This document shows positions 52,101-61,342 of a DNA stretch of 64,000 nt, one piece after another. How positions within the stretch are numbered: the stretch's first letter is position 1; every line of letters begins with the position of its first letter. The notes beneath the pieces were generated by a model. It worked only from the letters and a program-made list of their open reading frames with translations. It did not search any database and was not told where the DNA came from. Origin of the DNA: Drosophila pseudoobscura (taxonomy: Eukaryota; Arthropoda; Insecta; Diptera; Drosophilidae); contig NC_046681.1 in the NCBI RefSeq assembly GCF_009870125.1, positions 16,691,001 through 16,755,000 of the forward strand, written 5' to 3'. The position numbers and the translations under genes are program-made.

Positions 52101-55100
52101 GGTAATTTCAGATGCCAAAACAATGACACATAAATCGCTGAATAAAAAATCAAGCGTAACATCAACATTTTCACATTACCCTCCCTATATGTACGTACTT
52201 ATGTACGTACAGATGGTTAGATACGAGCACCCCGTCGCATCTATGAGATACACGAGTGTGCTTGTGGACCTGGTGGCATGTGGAAAGTTGCAAATTGCTG
52301 GTGGTGGGGCCAGTGTAGTAGAAAGCAAGGCAACAAGTTGCATCGTGCGCGTAAGTACGAGTATCTCTACTTGCCTCCCTGCTATTCAGTTACCACTCGC
52401 CCGCTCCCATCTCGTGCTTGTAATGTGAGAAAAGGCAAGCTAAAGCCAAAGCTAAAAAGTGCAACGTTGACACAATTGCGAGTATCCATGAGATACTCAA
52501 GCAATTGTCAAGCGATTGTCTAGCTCCAGCGACCGGCAATTGCATTGCCACAATGGGCCACAGATGAGCTGGCTGCCAGAAGATGAAGTGGGAAGCGTGC
52601 TGTCGGTCTGCACTCCACTCCCTGTCTAGTACTACGAGAGCAGTCCGTAGTTGATTTGAAATTGTTTTGCAATTCAATTCATCTGCAATGACATATGGCA
52701 TGTATCTGGAGATGCTATACGTAGCTATGCCTCTTTGAAATTGGGTTTGTTTGTAGTTTATTTCCTAATATGAAAGGGAAGCGTTCAGTTGGGAAGTGTT
52801 GGCCGCATTGGTGTTGGAAACAAACTCAAGGAAATTGTGATCAAAGCTCTGCCGATGGCAACGACAAGAGGCTCAAAAATATATCCAAATATATGCCAAA
52901 ATGTTTATTTAGAGCACGGGTCTCACTGGGTTAGAGCTAGTGGTAGAAACTATAGAAATTGGTTGCCAGGATTCCACTGGTACACTTTGTACACTCAGAG
53001 AAAAAGGCCATAGTCAAATGAAACACACAATATTTAAAATAAATATTCGGTTTCTGAATACAACATTAGTGGAATTATGTGGAATAAACTCTGATTTAAA
53101 AATAAATGTATTCAATTTCCTTTTTAATACGATCTATATTCATAATCTAAATATACTTTGTAGGAAATATATTTAATTTTGATATGAAAAATATTTATTG
53201 ATAATATTTTCATGTTAATATTAATAAAAAAAAGTTAAACAGATCTATTTATATGCATTTTTCAATCGAAGTGTTAGTTAATTTAATTAATTAAAATATT
53301 TGAATCTCACACTAGTCCTTCAGATCGTCGAGCTGTGAATCCGTTCCGGAGCACTGGCTTTACCATCGGACAGCAAATGGCGCCACAACGCCCCTCGTCC
53401 TCCTCTCTGGTCATCTCGCAGTGTTGGAAACGGAATGCCCAGTAAATTTAATGTTTCACACAACACTGATTTCTCACAAAACTCTCGAGACTATTTTCTG
53501 TAGATAGTGTGACGACTCCTTTTAATAGCAAGAATAACAGGAACACAATCCAATAACACAAGAACACTCCCGTTGAAAGATTCAAAGCATACTTAAGGCC
53601 GGATGAAACAGTCAGGTCTTCTTTTGAATCAAAATATAAAATATATATTTTTTGCATACGACTTGCAACTTTTTTTCAAGATAATAATTCCAATAATATA
53701 TGAATTATATATTGTCATGTTTTATATTGTACATTTCTAAAGGCTTCGCACAGCATCCTTATCTGCATGCATATAAATTGCGATACCCTCTTTCTCGCTG
53801 TGTGTAGGCTTGTATCAATTTGTATTCCAATTAATCAAAGAATACAGTGATTTATTAGATTCGAGTAGCTTTTTCTACCCCGTAAAGTATATATATTCTA
53901 GATTAAGCAAAACTTTTAAGTAGTAACCACAATGTTGAAAATACAAGAAAAAAGACTATGCAGAATATAAATAATGATCTTATCTACCAGAATGCCAAAA
54001 GTCATGGCATTCTGACTATTTTTATAGCCAGGAAGAGGAAAATAATTTCCACGTGTGCCTCGACAAAAATGTTTCATCGTGTATCTACCAGTAGCTGAGT
54101 TTTTTGGCAGTGTTTTCTGGGTAAAGAGTGTGAGCGGGAGAGAGTGCAGCCATATAAACCGAGGGGCGCTGCTGCATGACTCCCCTACAAGCAGGGAATT
54201 ATGATGAGAAATTGAAAGTATGTGTAGATACATTACATAACTTACAAAAGATACAATTGCAAAGATACAAATAATTTGCGCTAAATGAAAGTGAATGGTA
54301 CACGATTATAGTGGAATGCTGACTATGGGATTGTCTCACTATTATATCGATCTGTGAAATGTGAACGATCTACAGATATTCAAACTTCCATTCTTTTAAA
54401 GAGAGATACCTTCTGCCCCAGATTGGGTTCTGTTTCCCAATCTTGTTAGGCTTCTTCCTGTTTTCTATGACAGCCCGGTTATTATGTCATCTAATCCCCA
54501 ATTTCGAACACGCATCGCATCGCATGCCATCTGCCCCACACAGAACTCAATTAAAAGTCCATTATCCACACCATGGAAAAGAACTAGCATTTGGGATTTG
54601 TTTAATAAACAATTTCCGCTTTGATTTGTAGGCCCAGGCCCCCTCTCCCCTCTCCCCACTCCAAATCATAGGTAATTAACGTGATGGTTGCTGCTGTGCT
54701 TCTGTGTCTGCGGATGGGCAATTATGGCACCCCGCTTTTGTGGTGTGAAGAGTCACCCGCAGAGTGGGGTCAAGGGCCGCCTGGCTCCAACACCTCAGGT
54801 GGTGCATACACTTGCCTCTGTTGGTAGGAAGTTGCAGCTTCCTTTTGTCGGGCCAGCAGTTGCGCGATTCTTGGCATTCTTTCCATAAAAATTAGCTTGC
54901 AATTTGCTCTGGCTTCAGCCTCAGCCCTTTGTCGATTGATTGTGTTGTGCGGATTCTTTTGCACACAGTTCGATTGAAGTCGAAGTCGAACTCCAATCGT
55001 CGGCATCGTTTGGTATTTTCTTCCCTTTAAGCAAAAGCCGACAAAATGCGAACCACAAGAGAGAGAGAGAGAGGAGTGTGGGGCGGCGATGTCGTTTAAG

Positions 55101-56872
55101 GCCATTCGATTGGCATGCCGTCGCTCTCTTTGGGGTTGCATTTCATTCTAAAGTATCTGCGGGATCCATTAGTACTTGTATCTCTCTGCTTGGGGACCTG
55201 CCTCTGTAATCAATCAATGCATCATAGAACGATGGAGTCTGGTGGACTTCCCTCTTTTTTTTTCCAGACTTCCACCGGAAAATATTTGCTTCCGTTCTGT
55301 TGTTTTTCCAACCATTCTATGGAGTGGAGTATGGCAAATAAATTACAATTAAATGCAAGAAGCATGCAACAGGCACAGGCAGACAGAGAATTGCTGTATC
55401 CAGCGGATGTGCGGAGTGGGCTACCTATAGCGACAACATCATTAGCCCCCACACCACACCACACCACATCACACCACACTCCACTCTAGAGTGGGATTCT
55501 GGGGGCCCTTTTTCCTCCGATTGTAACGACAGTAAAAGTGGTCCATGCTAATCCGGAAGTGGGTCATTTTCCCCGAACGCAAATGAAAGCGTGTGCCCTG
55601 CCCCCTGCCACCGATTCGAAGCGTTGAAAATCATATAATGAATGAATGAAACACATGCTGGCAGCAGGGAGCTCAGGGATAGTCAGCCATGGGAAATTGA
55701 AACCGAAAACTGCAGCAGTGGAAAGCCCCGAGAAGAGAGTCACGGAACCAACAGAGATGTGGAGGTGGAGATGGAGAGAGAGAGAGTATCATCATCATCA
55801 TAATCATAATAAAGCAATCAAAATGAGGGAATAAGACATTGTCTCCTATCCCTCTGTGTGTGGGAAACTCGCTGACAGATGAGATATTGTCTTCAGACTT
55901 ATGCAAGAACATCAATCGAAAAGCGACATGGTGTTGAAAGTTAAGAAAATTAATTAGAAAAGCAAAAAGCAATGAAAACCAAAGAGAAATACGAATGAGA
56001 AATAAGATATTTGCTGGGAGCCCTGCTTAATTCGAGATACTCGTATGAGGCAGAGATCGGAAGGACTTTAAAGTAAGCTTTTGTTGCAAAAATTCTTGAG
56101 GAGGGCTGTGCAAGAAAAACATTCTACGGAGTATCTTATTGTCGCGGCACGTGTAGGAATGCTAAAATTGAGTAGAATATGTGTGAAGTATGTTTAAAAT
56201 AGGCAGACAAAAGTTGTTCTTTAGAAATATACATCCTTATAGAAAGAGCATATTTTCTTATAAATATGTATGTAAAAAAAAAAAACTATCTTTCGGACTG
56301 CATGCACAGTCCTAGGCGGTAATTCTGCTGTAAGATTCCGCTTCCTTCGCTTCCTTCCTTCTGGCACTCCTTAAGCAAGTAAAGGGAAAGTTGTTTCCCA
56401 TTTCAATTCAATTAAAGAACATATTTGTGAATATTTTCAGTGTCTTGGAAAACCAGAAAATATGCTATCTGAGTTTTGTAGATCACAAAAAAAAAAAATA
56501 AAAAAAAAGAATAACCGAAAAATTTAAATTAATTAAGCAAATATTAAAGTAATCTATGCACATATATGTATGTATGCTGAGGTAGCATTATTAAATCCGG
56601 CTGAAAATTGAATCTTGAATGCAAACCAAACTGAAATATTTTGTATGCCTGCCGCCTTATAGGGTAACATCCAATATTCTATCAATATTCCATACGAAAT
56701 TTGTTTAGTAGCAAACGACTTTTGGCCATACTCGTATGTAGTAGATCTGTTTCAGACACCACGCAAAATGCGAGTAACTTGCGCATAATTTGGTAGTAAA
56801 TTCAACCATTAAGAAAAGACAAGACACCTACCCATAAAGACTGGACGACTGACCGATCGCCCACATATCGGA

Positions 56873-56927
56873 GCAGGGGCAGGGGGCAGGGGCAGGGGGC
56901 AGGGGCAGGGGGCAGGGGCAGGGGCAG
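56873..56927. repeat. G-rich (GGGGCA/GGGGGCA) minisatellite
   Basis: About 55 bp of GGGGCAGGGGGCA units with at least eight runs of four or five G. The plus strand can in principle fold into G-quadruplexes. The local sequence is AT-rich on both sides. Confidence 0.8.
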
Positions 56928-57366
56928 TGGCTGCTGCCATCCCACATTCAATTCCGAAACCAATTTTGACGCGTGCGCAGGCGCAAGTCTTAATTTGCAT
57001 ATCCCCCAACGAATCGAAACTGTGGGGGCGACCCTACGATTTTGATTGTTTCACATTCTACGAGTTTGAAGCCAAAACGGATGTCTTGGATCTCTCTGGC
57101 TGCAGTTTTACTTTCGCTTGGAAGACAATGAAGCGGCCGTCAGATCTCTCTCTGAAGAGTTCTCACATTCATTTTGGGGCTTGCGAATTGCACATTAAAT
57201 CTGCTGTGATCTTAATTATACTTGAAAATCTTTTAGAGTACATATCACGAACGTATCGTAAGCTCTTGGCTCCAAAAGCGTATCTTTTTGCTTATTCAAA
57301 AACCATATCGAAATGTTATTTCACAGCAAAAGTCGGGCAGAACTAATGTTTAGAGGTGGTTTCTTC

Positions 57367-57374
57367 TATATATA
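57367..57374 (+). promoter_or_regulatory. TATA box of the short coiled-coil secreted protein gene
   Basis: TATATATA lies 24 bp before an initiator-like TCAGA (A at about 57391), and the ATG follows at 57412. Confidence 0.6.
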
Positions 57375-57411
57375 GAGGAGTTTTGGCATCAGAAATATTC
57401 ATTCTTTTAGT

Positions 57412-57792
57412 ATGGGGTCTATTGGTCTCCTGGTTGTTTGTAAGTATTTTTAGCTGAGAAATATCTTTAGAAAATATTGAAAATTGTTTTTCTTAGTTTC
57501 TTTGGGGATGGCACTTGGGTCTTCGGCCTATCAAATGCCGATACAAGAGGATAGGAGGATTTTCCAAAGCCAGAAACAATTAGCTCAAATGAATTTTGCA
57601 ATGTATCAGCAAATACAACTGGATCAGGAAACCGTAGATCGCCAAATAGTCCAAAAAGAGTTGGCACTACAGATGGCCTCTAAACAGTTGTTCGAAATTC
57701 AGCAAAAGTTGGTGGAAACCCAACGGCGACTATCGGGTTGTCAACCGCAGCAGGAAACCAGCTATGGAAACCAGCTCTTGGCTTCGATATAA
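57412..57792 (+). CDS. Secreted coiled-coil protein, 107 aa, ovulin-like neighbour of Acp26Aa
   Basis: Two exons, 57412-57439 and 57497-57792, with a 57-nt intron in phase 1 inside the signal peptide. The joined start reads MGSIGLLVVFSLGMALGSS, a clear secretion signal. The remaining residues are Gln-rich and strongly helical or coiled-coil, ending in a region with one Cys (RRLSGCQ). AATAAA at 57896 is a likely polyadenylation signal. The intron phase and place, secretion, helical body and a shared helix pattern of the form LA..M...(K/Q)L(Y/F)....L....RR.....C resemble the C-terminal part of Acp26Aa, which follows 870 bp downstream on the same strand. I infer a short paralog of ovulin or an independent seminal protein. 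No melanogaster counterpart is known to me. Confidence 0.78.
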
Positions 57793-58661
57793 TGCCAAAA
57801 TTTTCTGGCGACCCAACAGAAATGAGAAGGTTTTTATTATGCCATTTGACCCACCAATTCGGCAGATTGATGGATCCACTTATCTAGCCCTGAAAATAAA
57901 GCAATTTTTTCCTTTTCTTTATTCATTTCTTCTATCCATGGAATATATCAGAAAAATGTATCTTATATACAATTTCAATGAAGAAAACTTGGGTAATTGT
58001 TTACTAAGTGTTCTTATGGAATTTTAAACTTGAAATTTTATATACAGGGACTTTAGATTTCTGCTCTGGGAATGTGGAGGATCTGAAGATTTGCCAGGTC
58101 GTCAGCCCTGCGTAAGTTTCTGTGATAAAAAGTGATGACGAATCCTTTGCTAAGACCAGGAAAATTATGGTAAAATTCCAGATCGTCACAAAAAAAAACT
58201 ACAAAATACAAAATACAGCAAAATTTAAAAAAATTCTAGACAAGTACTAGGAAGATGGGATACAATACTAGAACAAATATTTTATAGAAATATCAAAAAA
58301 ACCACCTCTATGGGTTTTTTTCACAAATAAAAATGTACAGAAAAGTATTATAAGACTTCCAGCAAATACTAATAACAAAAATATTACCCATAAAAATAAA
58401 TACAAATTGGTAATAATTTTTTTCGAAAGAATTGGGCGCTCGTTTTGGTTTATTTTCAGAGGATCTGTTGTATCGGCGATTATATAATGTGACCTTGCAT
58501 AATCGCTAATCGATGAGGAAGAATTATGTTATTAACCTTTATTCCCAGTAAATGTTAATCGAAACGAATCGCAAACGTTACACAATTTTTGAATACAAAA
58601 CGTGGCATAAAGAAGAGACTTCCCAGAGCAATCCAGCAGTTGAAGGATCGCCTTCTTCAAG
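57793..58661. other. Spacer with a possible cryptic two-exon frame
   Basis: Downstream of the AATAAA at 57896 there is a possible small spliced frame (57938-57992 joined to 58048-58115), described in the findings but not strong enough to call a gene. From about 58,190 to 58,400 the sequence is AT-rich with ATACTAG-type words. Confidence 0.4.
58616..58622 (+). promoter_or_regulatory. Acp26Aa: TATA-like element of Acp26Aa
   Basis: CATAAAG lies about 30 bp before a likely start site near 58,645-58,650 and 40 bp before the ATG. It departs from the TATAAAA consensus, so this is a moderate call. Confidence 0.4.
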
Positions 58662-59518
58662 ATGAGGTTCCTTTTGTTAGTGTGCACCGCAGCACTGCGT
58701 AAGTTTTTTTTTGATGAAAGAAAGTGTTGATCGCACCTTAACTATGAAAGTTTATATATGGATCAGTTCTATCGGTCACCGTGGCAGAAGATGATCCCCC
58801 AAAGAGAGATGAACTGGAAGAGCAAAAGTCCCCGTCTCCTCCAAAGGCCGATGAACCAGAGGCGGCAAAGACTCCTCAAAAGGAAGATGATCCAGAGGCG
58901 GCAACGTCTCCTCCAAAGGCCGATGAACCAGAAGCGGCAAAGACTCCTCAAAAGGAAGATGATCCACAGGCGATAAAGTCTCCTCCAAAGGAAGATGAAG
59001 AAGATGACGCGAAGTCACCTCCAAAGGAAGATGAAGAAGATGACTCGAAGTCACCTCCAAAGGAAGATGACCCAGAGGTGATAAGGTTCCCCTCGGAATA
59101 TGGCTCGATGGGTAACAGGGTAGCACAGGCAAATCCATACCCACGTAGATATTGGACGAATAGAAGAAACCAACAAGAGCAGGCCATCGGGAGGATGGCT
59201 AAAAGGATATCAGAAATGCAGAGAAATTACGCTTTGTCCAAGGCGAAAAACATGACATTAGCCGCGAAGATGGAAGCTTTTAATAAGAAGTTGTACGATG
59301 TGACAATGGATCTGAGAAGGGCTGAACAGCAGATAGAAAATTGCAAGGGTGTCGATACGGGAAATCCATTGATACCTCAGCGGAATGTGAATAGTCCTAG
59401 CATAGGCCCTGTCTATACATTTAGGTACATCCGTCTGCTAAGGTACCTACGTGCGAATATTGACAGGGAATTAACGGCTGTCACGAACTTGAAATGGAGT
59501 AGAGAGAAGGGAAAGTAG
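58662..59518 (+). CDS. Acp26Aa: Accessory gland protein Acp26Aa (ovulin), 262 aa
   Basis: Exons 58662-58698 and 58767-59518, with a 68-nt phase-1 intron inside the signal peptide, join to 262 aa (D. melanogaster 264). The leader reads MRFLLLVCTAALLLSVTVA. Residues 36-119 are seven acidic, Pro/Lys-rich 12-residue repeats. The C-terminal half is helical: a KNMTLAAKMEAF...LRRAEQQIENCKG segment, then YTFRYIRLLRYLRANIDREL, which lines up with the melanogaster ovulin segment NTYRNKYLTLLKELSQKINNEI. Family knowledge: ovulin is made in male accessory glands, passed to females, cut stepwise by proteases and stimulates ovulation. It is one of the fastest-evolving fly proteins, so weak identity is expected. 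AATAAA signals follow at about 59,562 and 59,578. Identification rests on the C-terminal match, length, intron and neighbouring Acp26Ab. Confidence 0.87.
58835..59086 (+). repeat. Acp26Aa: Seven 36-bp in-frame repeats in Acp26Aa
   Basis: Each 36-bp unit encodes 12 residues of the form SPPKADEPEAAK, TPQKEDDPEAAT or SPPKEDEEDDSK. The first four units form two 72-bp higher-order copies starting at 58835 and 58907. Confidence 0.9.
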
Positions 59519-59922
59519 TCACAATAGTCACTGCACTTCTGAGGAAGATTGTAAAACATTTGTAATAAATTGTGATCAATAAATCGTAGCAATTGCTTGA
59601 ATAAATATAAATCTGTGGATTAAATGTACACGTATTGAAACACGTCAGACCTCATTTTAAAGAATTTTTTAAATCTTGAAAGCATTATACATATGATAAT
59701 GAAAAATATACTAAATATACTACAAAAATGCTGTAAAATATACTCAATGTATACTACAAATAAACTTAATAATACTGAAATATTCTACAAATATATTGAA
59801 ATGTACAGAAAGTATACTGAACATTGAATACCTCGATAAAGTAGCCTTAACCACAGCCCTTAGCCACCCTTTCCACGACATTAGTTCCACCAAATTTAAA
59901 GTTTGCAAAATCTATGAAAAAC
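59519..59922. other. AT-rich spacer between Acp26Aa and the peptide gene
   Basis: Beyond the Acp26Aa polyadenylation signals the sequence is made of ATATACTA-type words (59,690-59,830) with no coding signs. Similar words follow the later copies, so the spacer is part of the duplicated unit. Confidence 0.5.
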
Positions 59923-59950
59923 CTTCAAATAACATACTTGTTATATAAAA
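59923..59950 (+). promoter_or_regulatory. Promoter copy A: 18-bp element plus TATA box
   Basis: CTTCAAATAACATACTTG (59923-59940) is followed at once by TATATAAAA (59942-59950). Related elements recur at 60433, 60724 and 60871 before the other Acp26Ab-like copies. Confidence 0.65.
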
Positions 59951-60043
59951 GCACTAATTGAATGAAATCTCATTCTTTATAGTGATCCAAAGTGGAAAAT
60001 AGCTCCATTCATTTTTTCACAGTTTACAACAGAACTTTCCACC

Positions 60044-60257
60044 ATGAACTACACTTCGTTGCTATTTATTTGCTGTAAGTCCGCCCCAAATATTCTAAAA
60101 GCTGATCTACAGATCCTGACTTCCTTTTGATTTTAAAGGCAGCATATGTCTCTGGCGATGCAGTGTTGGTGTAATTGAAAAAATTCCACTAGTACCCGAA
60201 ATTACGAATGCAGTAAACGACGGCATCAATAATATCAAGAAGATAGTCGGGCAGTAA
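60044..60257 (+). CDS. Acp26Ab-leader short secreted peptide, 49 aa
   Basis: Exons 60044-60074 and 60139-60257, with a 64-nt phase-1 intron, join to 49 aa. The leader MNYTSLLFICCSICLWRCSVG is almost the same as the Acp26Ab leader (MNYSSLLCLFCTICLWRCGMA), and the intron falls at the same place. After it the sequence is unrelated: a mature peptide of roughly 29 residues with Ile/Val/Leu spaced among Lys, Asn and Asp (VIEKIPLVP...NAVNDGINNIKK). It probably arose by duplication of Acp26Ab followed by replacement or frame loss of the second exon. A secreted seminal peptide is the natural reading. A pseudogene with a chance open frame is the alternative. Confidence 0.65.
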
Positions 60258-60432
60258 TTGTAATAACAGAAACCCTTTAGATACGAGTATTTACGAGTAT
60301 GTACACACTGTATGAAATATATTGAAAATATACTAAATCAAATACTACGAAAAGTTGCCTTTAACCAAGGACCTGCAAAACTCCTGTAATGGGATTTGTT
60401 TCAAACTATGAGTCTGAAAAATCTTGAAAAAC

Positions 60433-60479
60433 ATTCAAATAACATACTTCATATACCACGAAACAAATTCAATATAAAA
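60433..60479 (+). promoter_or_regulatory. Promoter copy B: 18-bp element and TATA box
   Basis: ATTCAAATAACATACTTC at 60433-60450 and TATAAAA at 60473-60479 stand before the broken copy B. The promoter looks intact while the coding part is not. Confidence 0.6.
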
Positions 60480-60521
60480 GTTTATTCGCTGTGGTGATCA
60501 AAAGTCGAATGTAAGTCCTCC

Positions 60522-60660
60522 ATGAACTGCACTTCGTTGCTATTCTTGGCTGTAAGTCCTTCCCAAATATACTAAAAGCTCTACAGATCCTGATATCTTT
60601 TTTTTATTTAAAGGCAGCATATGTCTAAGGGTAGGAAGAAACAGAAACCCATGAACATAC
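60522..60660 (+). pseudogene. Decayed Acp26Ab-like copy B
   Basis: Exon 1 (60522-60551, starting MNCTSLLF) is one base shorter than in the intact copies, so the splice phase is lost. Exon 2 starts at about 60615 with GCAGCATATGTCT as in copy A, then runs into TAA and jumps to the AACAGAAACCC sequence that lies after the stop in copy A. About 110 bp of exon 2 have therefore been deleted. As spliced it would give only about 14 residues. Confidence 0.75.
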
Positions 60661-60723
60661 TACAATTATGTTGAAATGAAATATTGTATGAAATATATTA
60701 AAAATATACTAAATCATACAAAT

Positions 60724-60854
60724 CTTCAACTAATATACTTGATTTACCACAACACTGATTGAATAAAAACGCTTATGATTAAAGGTCAGAGGTAAATCCA
60801 TTGATATTTCCGAAATTTACAACAGAACTTTCAACCATGAAATTTAAACTCTGA
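60724..60854 (+). pseudogene. Decayed Acp26Ab-like copy C (promoter and 5' UTR remnant)
   Basis: CTTCAACTAATATACTTG at 60724-60741, a degraded TATA (GAATAAAAAC) and a 5' UTR stretch with ACAACAGAACTTTCAACCATG match copies A and D. After the ATG at 60837 the frame closes after four codons and no leader exon follows. Confidence 0.7.
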
Positions 60855-60870
60855 GACATCTCTGAAAAAC

Positions 60871-60921
60871 CTTCAAATAACACACTTGATTTACCAGAAA
60901 GCAATATAATACAATATAAAA
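60871..60921 (+). promoter_or_regulatory. Acp26Ab: Promoter copy D: Acp26Ab 18-bp element and TATA box
   Basis: CTTCAAATAACACACTTG (60871-60888) and TATAAAA (60915-60921) precede an initiator-like CACAGTC near 60,943-60,948. The ATG follows at 60999. Confidence 0.65.
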
Positions 60922-60998
60922 CCTTATTAGTTATGGCGATCCACAGTCGAGTGTAAATCCCATTAATTTCCCTACAGTTTAAAACAGATCTTTTCACC

Positions 60999-61342
60999 AT
61001 GAACTACTCTTCGTTGCTCTGCCTTTTCTGTTAGTCCTTACCAAATAATATTTTACTACGTGGATCTCTACAGATGAAGACTTTCTTTATGTAGGCACTA
61101 TTTGTCTCTGGCGGTGCGGTATGGCTGATCCACAGCTCAGAATTCGCTCTATTTCGCGCAGCAGTTCCCAGCAGATGATCGATGGGCAGCTAAGGACTGT
61201 CCGCAACGAGGTGGAGGATAATTTGGACACTGATAATGGACTGATGGTCCGCACAAAAAAATCCAAACAGAAATCGGATGTCATGAGCAAAAGAGCCGCT
61301 GCTCGTATGAAATATAGGCTGGATACGGGAGTGGCACGTTAA
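60999..61342 (+). CDS. Acp26Ab: Accessory gland protein Acp26Ab, 92 aa
   Basis: Exons 60999-61029 and 61095-61342, with a 65-nt phase-1 intron (donor GTTAGT), join to 92 aa (D. melanogaster 90). The leader contains TICLWRCGMA, matching CICLWQF in melanogaster, and the intron sits at the equivalent place. The mature part keeps SISRSSSQQMIDGQLRT and KSDVMS, aligning with melanogaster SSSQSRSQKVMNGMLRT and NSDVMS. Family knowledge: Acp26Ab is a small male accessory-gland peptide passed to females, with no well-defined role. In melanogaster it lies directly after Acp26Aa; here two or three duplicated units separate them. No AATAAA is evident within 200 bp downstream. Confidence 0.85.

Larger units (their letters stand above)
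43592..57366. other. Gene desert with simple repeats
   Basis: Across 13.8 kb I find no open frame with credible coding character. It contains short tandem repeats (CAGAGT near 44.93 kb, GGGGCTATGG near 46.12 kb, GAACCGATA near 47.72 kb, GCCA near 51.79 kb), a CGATA cluster at 49.13 kb, a GC-rich island at 53.31-53.44 kb open on both strands and a G-rich minisatellite at 56.87 kb. Regulatory DNA or a noncoding transcript unit cannot be excluded. Confidence 0.5.

Noticed and set aside
56927-57346. 139-codon plus-strand frame before the Acp cluster
   Set aside because: It starts inside the G-rich minisatellite and shows no signal peptide, domain or promoter; the TATA of the next gene lies just after it.
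57764-58027. 87-codon frame overlapping the end of the coiled-coil gene
   Set aside because: Its first part is the coiled-coil gene in another frame and its middle spans that gene's AATAAA; only the 57938-58115 piece is kept as a weak candidate.
58190-58400. Possible transposon remnant before Acp26Aa
   Set aside because: The AT-rich words fit the dispersed ATACYAGAAA family; no terminal repeats, target-site duplication or transposase or reverse-transcriptase similarity is visible.
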